Below are positions 57,572-64,000 of a DNA stretch of 64,000 nucleotides, in pieces (within the stretch, counting starts at the first letter, position 1; the number at the start of each line of letters is the position of its first letter). This stretch comes from Leucobacter ruminantium (lineage in GTDB: Bacteria; Actinomycetota; Actinomycetes; Actinomycetales; Microbacteriaceae): the NCBI RefSeq assembly GCF_017565705.1, contig NZ_JAGDYL010000001.1, positions 1-64,000 on the forward strand. The letters are read 5' to 3'. Both the position numbers and the translations under genes were made by a program. The notes beneath the pieces are model-generated. The model made no database searches, was not told where the DNA came from, and saw only the letters and a list, made by a program, of their open reading frames with translations.

Positions 57572-58807
57572 TCAGCGCGACGCCGCCCACTCCGGGTCGA
57601 CCGCGATCGCGTGGACGTGCAGGTCGCGCTTCGGGAAGTCGATGTCGTCGACCTCGATCTCGACGCGGCGCTCCCCCGTCACCGTGTCGATGCCGAAGAT
57701 CGCGAGGCCCTCGAGCCTGTCGTACGAGGGCCCCTTGCTCGGGTTGACGAACTCCTCATCGGCCGCGACGCCGTAGACGCGTCCGCCGGCCTGCGCCAGC
57801 ACGCCCTCGCCGATGCCGACGACCGGGTCGTAATCATCGACGAAACCGCTGAGCTCCGCGGCGAGCTCGACCTCCGCGACCGGGCGATCATCGCCGACCA
57901 CGGGCCGCTCCGCCGCATCGGGCAGCCGCACCGACCACAGGCGCCAGTCGGCCGCCCAGTACAGCCGTCCCTCGCGCACGAACGGCGTCTCGGGGTAGGC
58001 CTGCCCGACGGAATCGGGGTAGCGCAGCTCGACCTCGCCCATCTCCCCCGTCTCGCGGTCCCACACGCGCAGCGCCTGCGCCGAGGGCGACCCGTCGGAG
58101 ATCTCCCCGAGCCCATAGGCGCGGTCGGCGTCGCACGCGAGCGCGGTGACGCCGTCGAAGAGGCCGAGCCCCGCGAAGTCCTCGGTCTCGGGCGTGACCG
58201 TCTCGACGCCGTTCGGGCCGACCATGACCGCCTGCCCGTCGCACCCGGCCAGCGCCGGCACGGCGTAGTCCGTGTCGGCCCGGGAGAGCGTCCCCGAGGC
58301 GGCATCCACGAACGCGATCTCGGGACGCTGCGGCGAAGACATCATCACCGCGAAACCCGTGTCGGTCGCGGTCCGGCTCCACTCGCTGCGACCCTCGTGC
58401 TCTCCGGGGAGAGGGATCTCCGTGAGACCGTGCTCGTGCAGCACGTACTCGTGGCCGGGGTCCCCCGTGCTGAGCCCGTTGGAGGACCAGACCAACCGCG
58501 AGTTCTCGAACCCCCGCTCATCGAGACGCACCGAGCGCGTCTCGCCGGCCTCGTTCACGAGCACCAGGTACGAGATGTCGCGGGCGTCGAGCCGCAGCGC
58601 GACGACCGCGTCCTCGATCCCGAACCCCTCGGAGATGGCGGGCGCCTTGAGGTACCTGACGAGCGGCCCCAGGCCGAAGATCGCCCCCAGCACGAGCGCG
58701 ACCACGAGCCACGCGGTCAAGGCGGCCCGACCGCCTTTGCGCGCGTGCGATTCCCGGGCGCGCGCCGATCCCTCGCCCTGCCGACGAGGCTTTCCCCGCT
58801 GTCCCAT
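57572..58807 (-). CDS. Membrane-anchored beta-propeller-like protein, unknown function
   Basis: 411 aa. Basic N-terminus, one transmembrane helix (LTAWLVVALVLGAIFGLGPLV, about residues 30-50), then a repetitive beta-rich domain with WSS, GRLYWAADWRLWSVRL and GVLAQAGGRVYGVAADEEF. Likely an extracytoplasmic propeller. No catalytic motif. Ends about 7 nt from the general stress protein stop on the same strand. Confidence 0.78.
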   Translation of the reverse strand: MGQRGKPRRQGEGSARARESHARKGGRAALTAWLVVALVLGAIFGLGPLVRYLKAPAISEGFGIEDAVVALRLDARDISYLVLVNEAGETRSVRLDERGFENSRLVWSSNGLSTGDPGHEYVLHEHGLTEIPLPGEHEGRSEWSRTATDTGFAVMMSSPQRPEIAFVDAASGTLSRADTDYAVPALAGCDGQAVMVGPNGVETVTPETEDFAGLGLFDGVTALACDADRAYGLGEISDGSPSAQALRVWDRETGEMGEVELRYPDSVGQAYPETPFVREGRLYWAADWRLWSVRLPDAAERPVVGDDRPVAEVELAAELSGFVDDYDPVVGIGEGVLAQAGGRVYGVAADEEFVNPSKGPSYDRLEGLAIFGIDTVTGERRVEIEVDDIDFPKRDLHVHAIAVDPEWAASR

Positions 58808-58814
58808 CTCCGCG

Positions 58815-59312
58815 CTACTGCACCGACGCGGTGAGGATCTTGCGGGCCTCGTGCAGCAGTTCGGGCTCCGTGACGAGGTCGTAGCGGTTCGCGACCATCT
58901 GCATGACCGAGGAGAAGTCGCGGCGGTTGCGGTTCATCGCGTACGAGAGCACGCCGAACAGCATGCCGAAGCCTGCTCCGATCACGACTGCGGCGGCGAA
59001 GACACCGAGAATAGCGGCGTTGTCGGGCTGGAAGATGAAGAGCAGCAGGCCGAGGAAGAGACCGAGGTAGGCGCCCGACAGCGCGCCCATGAGCGCGACG
59101 CGACCGTAGGTGAGGCGGCCGGTGACCCGCTCGACGCTGCGCACGTCGTTGCCGAGAATGCTGATCTGACGCACCGGGAAGCCCGCTCGCGCGAGCACGT
59201 CGACCGCGTGCTTCGCGTCTTCGTAGCGATCGTAGGTGGAGATCACCTCGCCCTTGGGGATCTCGGGGATCATCGGCAGGCGCGAGGAGGAGACGGGGCC
59301 CGGAGTGCTCAT
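58815..59312 (-). CDS. General-stress-protein-like membrane protein
   Basis: 165 aa. Cytoplasmic part VISTYDRYEDAKHAVDVLARAGFPVRQISILGNDVRSVERVTGRLTYGR matches the general stress protein 17M-like domain of Actinobacteria. Two transmembrane segments (ALMGALSGAYLGLFLGLLLFIF and ILGVFAAAVVIGAGFGMLFGVLSY) and a short soluble tail follow. Function unknown. GAGAAT ends 6 nt before the ATG on the minus strand. Confidence 0.83.
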   Translation of the reverse strand: MSTPGPVSSSRLPMIPEIPKGEVISTYDRYEDAKHAVDVLARAGFPVRQISILGNDVRSVERVTGRLTYGRVALMGALSGAYLGLFLGLLLFIFQPDNAAILGVFAAAVVIGAGFGMLFGVLSYAMNRNRRDFSSVMQMVANRYDLVTEPELLHEARKILTASVQ

Positions 59313-59355
59313 GCTCCTATTCTCTCACCGTCGCCTGCGGGAAGGCCGCCGAGTT

Positions 59356-60516
59356 TCAGCTCCGGGCGAAACGGACGATGGCCTGCGGATACCCGGGAAC
59401 CGGGATCTCTCGCGTCGAGAGGTCGTCGAGAGCGACCAGTGTGATGCCGTCCCACCCCGCGTCTCGCGTGTTCCCTCCGGCCATTGCGGCGTATTCGCGG
59501 CCTGCGGGATCCTTCCACGGCGCGACGGTCTCGTGAGGCACCGCGGTCGGTACGAGGCGCTCCGATCCGCTGTCGAGATCGAGGACTGACAGGTTCGGGC
59601 CGCCTGTCGCATTGCCGAACGCCCCGGTGCCGACGGTCAGCAGGCTGCGCCCGGCGAGGGCGGTGCCGTGCGAGTGCGAGTTCGCGGCGCTCGGGATCGC
59701 GGAGGTCGCTCCCGTGCGCGGGTCGAGGCGCACGACGGTGCGGCCCTGCACCGGCAGGAGGACCGAGCCGTCTGCCTCCACCGCGCCGTAGTGCGGCTTC
59801 TCCCACGACGCGAGACCGCCCTCGCTCCCGAACGGCGCGACCCGGTGGGTCGTGGGCTCCAGGGAGACGGCGTCGATCACCGTCACGCCGAAGCCGTCGT
59901 GATCGACGGTCGCAGCCCATGAGCCGTCGGGCGCGACGAGCACGTCGAAGGGTCGCTCGCCGACTGCGGCCTCCCCGACGAAGGCTCCGGCAGCCGTGTC
60001 GAAGACCTCGAGCACCGCCCCGCCCGCACCACTCGACACCGCGACGTACACCCGCGAGCCATCGGGCGAGACCGCGAGCCCCAGGCCGCCAGGCCGGTAC
60101 TCGCCGCTCGAGACGAACGGGGCGGGATGTCGGTAGGCCACGAGGGCGGAGCGCTCGCCCGCCGCGAGGTCGATGACCGCCAGCCCCTCGGCGGTCGCGG
60201 CATAGGCCGTGGCACCGCCGGACGCGACGGCCACACCCCAGGGCGCCGCACCCGCCCTGATGCGGTGCACGGCCTCGGCGTCCGGGAGCGCCGGGTCGAT
60301 CACCGCGACCTCGTCGGAGCGCGCGAGCGAGACGAGCAGGAGCTCCCGCGCGACCGGCTGCGGCTCCTCGGGAACCGCTTCATCGCGAGGAGCACGATCG
60401 CCGTCTCTCGACGCCCGCGGCTCTGCGGCGCAGCCCGCGAGGACGAGGCCCGCGACAGCCGCCGCGCCGAAGAGGCCCCGTCGTGAAAGCGGGGCGTGGG
60501 TATGGGCGCGCGGCAT
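59356..60516 (-). CDS. Tat-exported beta-propeller lipoprotein
   Basis: 386 aa. The start SRRGLFGAAAVAGLVLAGCAAE carries a twin-arginine motif and a lipobox cysteine, so the protein is probably a Tat-dependent lipoprotein. The body is a YncE/lactonase-like propeller with repeats GVAVASGGATAYAAT, GLAVSPDGSRVYVAVSS, DVLVAPDGSWAATVDHDG. Role unknown. GAGACT is 6 nt from the ATG. Confidence 0.83.
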   Translation of the reverse strand: MPRAHTHAPLSRRGLFGAAAVAGLVLAGCAAEPRASRDGDRAPRDEAVPEEPQPVARELLLVSLARSDEVAVIDPALPDAEAVHRIRAGAAPWGVAVASGGATAYAATAEGLAVIDLAAGERSALVAYRHPAPFVSSGEYRPGGLGLAVSPDGSRVYVAVSSGAGGAVLEVFDTAAGAFVGEAAVGERPFDVLVAPDGSWAATVDHDGFGVTVIDAVSLEPTTHRVAPFGSEGGLASWEKPHYGAVEADGSVLLPVQGRTVVRLDPRTGATSAIPSAANSHSHGTALAGRSLLTVGTGAFGNATGGPNLSVLDLDSGSERLVPTAVPHETVAPWKDPAGREYAAMAGGNTRDAGWDGITLVALDDLSTREIPVPGYPQAIVRFARS

Positions 60517-60679
60517 CTCCCCAGTCTCCCGCAGTCGGCTGACGGCTCTCTGACCATGGAGCCCGCAGCGGCGCGTGTTCGGCGAGGGATCGTGCCCACG
60601 AGGCCCGTCCCCCGGATCCCTCGCCGGAAAGCGCCGGCCGAGCGCCCCGGGGCACGCCCAGGACCGGTAGCGTAGGGGT

Positions 60680-61954
60680 GTGAGTACTTCGAGGGTCTTC
60701 GTGGGGCGCCTCGCCGGGCGCGGTGTGTTCGATCCCGTCGGCGATCGGATCGGCAAGGTGCGCGACGTGCTGGTCGTCTATCGCGCGGCCAGCGCACCGC
60801 GCGTCGTCGGCCTCATCGTCGAGATCCCGGGGAAACGCAGAGTGTTCGTGCCGATCGGCCGCGTCACCTCGATCGGATCGGGCCAGGTCATCACGACCGG
60901 TCTCATCAACGTGCGCCGCTTCGAGCAGCGCGGCGGCGAGACGAGGATGATCGCCGAGATGATCGGACGCGAGGTGCTGGTGGCCGGCGAGCGCCCGGGT
61001 GCGCCCGTCACCGCGAAGATCGAGGATGCCGCGATCGAACGTGCGAAGAACGGCGAATGGCTCGTGTCCGAGCTGTTCGTGCGACTGCCCAAGCCGTCGG
61101 CTCCGTTCGCGCGCGCCGAGTCGCGCATCGTGCGCTGGTCCGAGGTGCGACTGCCGAGCTCGAAGGTGGGAGCGCAGTCGGCGGAGCTGCTCATCCAGAC
61201 GATGGTCGACCTCAAACCGGCCGACCTCGCCGAGGCTCTGCTCGAGCTGCCGCAGGCCCGCATGCTCGAGGTCATCGACGAGCTGCCCGACGAGCGCGTC
61301 GCCGATGCTCTCGAGGAGATGAGCGAAGCCGACCAGCTGGCGCTGCTCGCCCAGCTCCCCGCCGACCGCACGGCGGACGTGCTCGACCGCATGGAGCCCG
61401 ACGACGCGGCCGACCTGATCTCGGCCCTCCCGACCGCGAAGGGCGAGGAGCTGCTCGACCTGATGGAGCCCGAGGAGGCGGAGGATGTGCGCCGCCTGCT
61501 CGAATACGACAGCGACACCGCCGGCGGCCTCATGAGCCCCGCCCCGATCGTGCTCTCGGGCGAGTCGAGCGTCGCCGAGGGGCTCGCCATGATCCGGCGG
61601 AGGGAGATCCCTCCCGCGATGGCCTCGGCGGTATACGTCACGAACCCGCCCTACGAGACGCCGACGGGCGAGTACATCGGCATGGCGCACTTCCAGCGCA
61701 TGCTGCGCTTCCCTCCCCACGAGCGTCTGTCGTCGCTGCTCGACACCGAGATCGAGCCCGTGCCGGTCGACGCGAGCGCGGCCGAGGTGTCGCGACGGCT
61801 GGCGAGCTACGACATGGTGGCGATGCCCGTGGTCGACGATCAGCAGCGACTCGTCGGAGTCGTCACGGTCGACGACGTGCTCGACCATCTGCTTCCCGAC
61901 GACTGGCGCCACGCCGACGACGAGGACGCCGACGACCGCGCGGGGAGGGCCTGA
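60680..61954 (+). CDS. MgtE N-terminal domain / CBS protein without membrane channel
   Basis: 424 aa. Two PRC-barrel-like segments (GVFDPVGDRIGKVRDVLVVY, MIGREVLVAGERPG), then an MgtE-N helical repeat domain (LKPADLAEALLELPQARMLEVIDELPDERVADALEEM) and a CBS pair (YDMVAMPVVDDQQRLVGVVTVDDVLDHLLP). No transmembrane helices, so it lacks the Mg2+ channel and is a soluble regulator-like protein. GTG is 6 nt after TAGCGT. First gene of a tight operon with DUF1003 and mrp. Confidence 0.9.
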   Translation: MSTSRVFVGRLAGRGVFDPVGDRIGKVRDVLVVYRAASAPRVVGLIVEIPGKRRVFVPIGRVTSIGSGQVITTGLINVRRFEQRGGETRMIAEMIGREVLVAGERPGAPVTAKIEDAAIERAKNGEWLVSELFVRLPKPSAPFARAESRIVRWSEVRLPSSKVGAQSAELLIQTMVDLKPADLAEALLELPQARMLEVIDELPDERVADALEEMSEADQLALLAQLPADRTADVLDRMEPDDAADLISALPTAKGEELLDLMEPEEAEDVRRLLEYDSDTAGGLMSPAPIVLSGESSVAEGLAMIRRREIPPAMASAVYVTNPPYETPTGEYIGMAHFQRMLRFPPHERLSSLLDTEIEPVPVDASAAEVSRRLASYDMVAMPVVDDQQRLVGVVTVDDVLDHLLPDDWRHADDEDADDRAGRA

Positions 61955-61956
61955 TC

Positions 61957-62505
61957 ATGGGACTGTTCAAGCGCGACACCGGTCTCGACGCCCCGCGTTC
62001 CGCCGGCTCCCGGGCCGTCAAGGTGCGGCCCTCGGACGCTTCGGACCGGAGCAGCAACGAGCGCTTCGGGCGCTGGAGCGAGGCGATCGCCCGCGGGATG
62101 GGAACGCCCTGGTTCCTCTTCATCCTCACCCTCGTCTGCCTCGTCTGGCTCGCGTGGAACACCTACGGCCCCGAGCAGTGGCGCTTCGACTCCGCGGCGC
62201 TCGGCTTCACCGCGCTCACCCTCATCCTGTCCCTCCAGGCCTCGTACGCCGCTCCCCTGATCCTGCTGGCGCAGAACCGGCAGGACGACCGCGACCGGGT
62301 GCAGATCGAGCAGGACCGGCAGCGCGCCGAGCGCAACCTCGCCGACACCGAGTTCCTCGCCCGCGAGGTCGTCGCGCTGCGCCTCGCGATCAAGGATCTC
62401 CCCGATCGCGATTTCGTGCGCGCCGAGCTGAAGGCCCTGCTGACCGAGCTGCAGGAGGAAGAGGATCCCGCGCCCGAGGAGAATCCGGATGCCGACCGCG
62501 CCTGA
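61957..62505 (+). CDS. DUF1003 membrane protein
   Basis: 182 aa. Two transmembrane segments (TPWFLFILTLVCLVWLAWNTY and FTALTLILSLQASYAAPLILLAQNRQ) followed by a charged coiled-coil tail (RDRVQIEQDRQRAERNLADTEFLAREV), as is standard for DUF1003. ATG is 3 nt after the previous stop with GGGGAGGG upstream. Function unknown. Confidence 0.9.
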   Translation: MGLFKRDTGLDAPRSAGSRAVKVRPSDASDRSSNERFGRWSEAIARGMGTPWFLFILTLVCLVWLAWNTYGPEQWRFDSAALGFTALTLILSLQASYAAPLILLAQNRQDDRDRVQIEQDRQRAERNLADTEFLAREVVALRLAIKDLPDRDFVRAELKALLTELQEEEDPAPEENPDADRA

Positions 62506-63640
62506 GGCGGCGGTCCTGGCCGCGCTCGATCGGGTGAGGGATCCCGAGATCCTGCGTCCGATCACGGAGCTCGGCATGGTGCGCGCCGTCGAGGTGGACG
62601 CCGACGGGCGGGCGACCGTGTCGATCCTGCTCACGATCGCGGGGTGCCCGGCGGCGCGACGCATCGAGGCCGACGTGCTCGAGGCGGCGTCGCAGGCGCC
62701 CGGCGTCTCCGAGGCGCGCGTGGAGGTCGGCGTCATGACCCCCGAGGAGCGGCGCGACTTCGTCGAGCGTGTGCGCGGCGACCGGGGCTCGCGCCCCCGG
62801 CAGTTCGGCCCCGAGTCGCTGACACGGGTGATCGCCGTGACGAGCGGCAAGGGCGGTGTCGGCAAGTCCTCGCTCACCGCGGGGCTCGCCGTCGCGCTCG
62901 CCGAGCGGGGTCTCGCGGTCGGCCTCGTCGACGCCGACGTGTTCGGATTCTCGATCCCCGGCCTCCTCGGGCTGAGCCGCGACGGCGTCACCGAGCAGCC
63001 CACGCGAGTCGACGACATGATGCTGCCGCCCGTGGCGCACGGTGTGAAGGCGATCTCGATCGGCATGCTCCTGGGCGACGCCGACCCACGCACGACCGCC
63101 GTGTCGTGGCGCGGTCCGATGCTGCATCGCACGATCGAGCAGTTCCTGCGCGACGTCTGGTTCGGCGACCTCGACGTACTGCTGCTCGACCTGCCCCCGG
63201 GAACGGGCGACGTCGCGATCACCGTGGGGCAGCTGCTGCCGCAGGCCGAGGTCATCGTCGTGACCACCCCGCAGGAGGCCGCGGCCGATGTCGCGGTGCG
63301 CAGCGCGCTCGTCGCCAGGCAGACGGGTCAGCGGGTCATCGGCGTGATCGAGAACATGGCCGGCCTGCTGCAGCCCCACGGAAGCGTGCTCGACCTCTTC
63401 GGCACGGGCGGCGGTGCGCTCGTCGCCGAGCGGCTCGGCGACGCCGAGCACGGCGAGGTGCCGCTGCTCGGCAGCGTGCCCCTCTCCCCCGTCTTCCGCG
63501 CAGGGGGCGATACGGGTGAGCCGGCGGTGCTGCGGCATCCCGACGATCCGGCAGCGGCCGAGGTGCTGCGCATCGCCGAGCGCCTGATGGCCGGCGGCCG
63601 CGGTCTCGCGGGGCGATCGCTGGGTCTCAGCGTCCGCTGA
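62489..63640 (+). CDS. mrp: Mrp/NBP35 family iron-sulfur carrier ATPase
   Basis: 383 aa; start overlaps the DUF1003 gene by 17 nt. An N-terminal MIP18-like domain (DRVRDPEILRPITELGMV, LLTIAGCPAARRIEADV) leads to a deviant P-loop GKGGVGKSSLTAGLAVAL, DADVFGFSIPGLLG and LLDLPPGTGDVAITV. Scaffold proteins carry a CXXC after IENM; here that segment reads IENMAGLLQPHG with no cysteines. Many actinobacterial Mrp proteins share this absence. Confidence 0.92.
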   Translation: MPTAPEAAVLAALDRVRDPEILRPITELGMVRAVEVDADGRATVSILLTIAGCPAARRIEADVLEAASQAPGVSEARVEVGVMTPEERRDFVERVRGDRGSRPRQFGPESLTRVIAVTSGKGGVGKSSLTAGLAVALAERGLAVGLVDADVFGFSIPGLLGLSRDGVTEQPTRVDDMMLPPVAHGVKAISIGMLLGDADPRTTAVSWRGPMLHRTIEQFLRDVWFGDLDVLLLDLPPGTGDVAITVGQLLPQAEVIVVTTPQEAAADVAVRSALVARQTGQRVIGVIENMAGLLQPHGSVLDLFGTGGGALVAERLGDAEHGEVPLLGSVPLSPVFRAGGDTGEPAVLRHPDDPAAAEVLRIAERLMAGGRGLAGRSLGLSVR

Positions 63641-63660
63641 TCGGCCGCGAGGGATCCGCG

Positions 63661-64000
63661 CTACGTCGCCTCGTCGTCGAAGTGGAACTCGCCCGTGTCG
63701 GGCCGCCGGGGTGCAACGATCCGCTCCGCGGCTGAGGCTCCGCGCGCGGGACGCGCCGCCTCACGCTCATCCTCGAGCAGCGCGTCGCGGATGATGCGGC
63801 GCGGATCGTACTGGCGAGGATCGAGCTGCTTCCAGTCGACGTCGTCGAACTCGGGGCCCATCTCGTCGCGCAGCCGATCCTTCGCGCCGTCGGCCATCCG
63901 CTTGACGGTGCGGACGAGGTCACCGAGCTTCTTCGCATAGGCCGGCAGTCGTTCCGGGCCGACGACAAAAACCGCGATCACGAGGATCACCAGCAGTTTC
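63661..64000 (-). CDS. tatB: Sec-independent protein translocase TatB (partial, runs off window)
   Basis: C-terminal 113 codons of TatB on the minus strand; the start lies beyond the window edge. The end of the N-terminal membrane helix and hinge (LLVILVIAVFVVGPERLPAYAKKLGDLVRTVKRM) precede the amphipathic helix and a charged tail. Neighbouring mrp/DUF1003/MgtE-N genes match the usual actinobacterial tatB context. A Tat substrate lipoprotein is encoded at 59356-60516. Confidence 0.88.
   Translation of the reverse strand, partial: KLLVILVIAVFVVGPERLPAYAKKLGDLVRTVKRMADGAKDRLRDEMGPEFDDVDWKQLDPRQYDPRRIIRDALLEDEREAARPARGASAAERIVAPRRPDTGEFHFDDEAT

Overview
The window is about 64 kb of a high-GC actinobacterial chromosome. 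Markers for this are WhiB1, the AdnAB helicase-nuclease pair, a SigR/RsrA redox pair, DUF3107 and DUF3097 proteins, monomeric isocitrate dehydrogenase and a TatB/Mrp/DUF1003/MgtE-N block. Gene style (roughly 70% GC, many GTG starts, very short intergenic gaps, -10 boxes of the TANNNT type placed 6-8 nt before start codons) points to Microbacteriaceae, possibly a Leucobacter-like organism. That assignment is inference. I see no prophage, insertion sequence, rRNA, tRNA or CRISPR array. This is mostly core chromosome with a few accessory pieces.

Layout. 0.2-7 kb: adnA-adnB. 7-12.9 kb: penicillin-acylase-family enzyme, DUF3107 protein, coaBC, secreted HNH nuclease. 12.9-17.5 kb: rlmC, ferritin-like protein, DEAD-box helicase, PHP phosphatase. 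17.5-26.6 kb: SDR, Xaa-Pro aminopeptidase, FAD oxidoreductase, secreted 3D-like protein, YchJ, LysR, DHA2 efflux pump, lipoprotein, GNAT. 26.7-31.9 kb: uncharacterised protein, guanidine-III riboswitch with paired SMR exporters, DtxR-family regulator, DUF488, MocR-type regulator, orphan DNA methyltransferase. 32-38.2 kb: VOC protein, enoyl-CoA hydratase-like protein, DUF3097, arginase-like protein with a coupled HExxH protein, an AbiEi/DUF559-like gene bracketed by repeats, alpha/beta hydrolase. 38.4-47.3 kb: rsrA-sigR, aroA-rsgA, icd, bcp, membrane protein, whiB1, argG. 47.3-53.4 kb: PucR regulator, MFS transporter, agmatinase-family ureohydrolase, mdh, aldo/keto reductase. 53.4-64 kb: hrpA, propeller proteins, stress protein, MgtE-N protein, DUF1003, mrp, and tatB cut by the window edge.

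Functional links. AdnAB is a double-strand-break processing motor-nuclease. SigR-RsrA, PrxQ/Bcp and WhiB1 form a redox-response set. Two loci handle guanidino compounds: riboswitch-controlled guanidinium exporters at 27.4-28.2 kb, and PucR-MFS-ureohydrolase at 47.3-51.3 kb. MgtE-N, DUF1003 and mrp form one tight operon.

The most striking non-gene signal is an 8-mer, GAGGGATC (or its complement), that I counted by eye about 65 times over both strands. About two would be expected from base composition. It occurs in all reading frames and three times as the full 12-bp palindrome. Other non-gene structure includes REP-like palindromes (one inserted in frame inside hrpA), a repeat pair bracketing the AbiEi/DUF559-like gene, a second interspersed repeat pair, and a 12-bp minisatellite across the pucR start.
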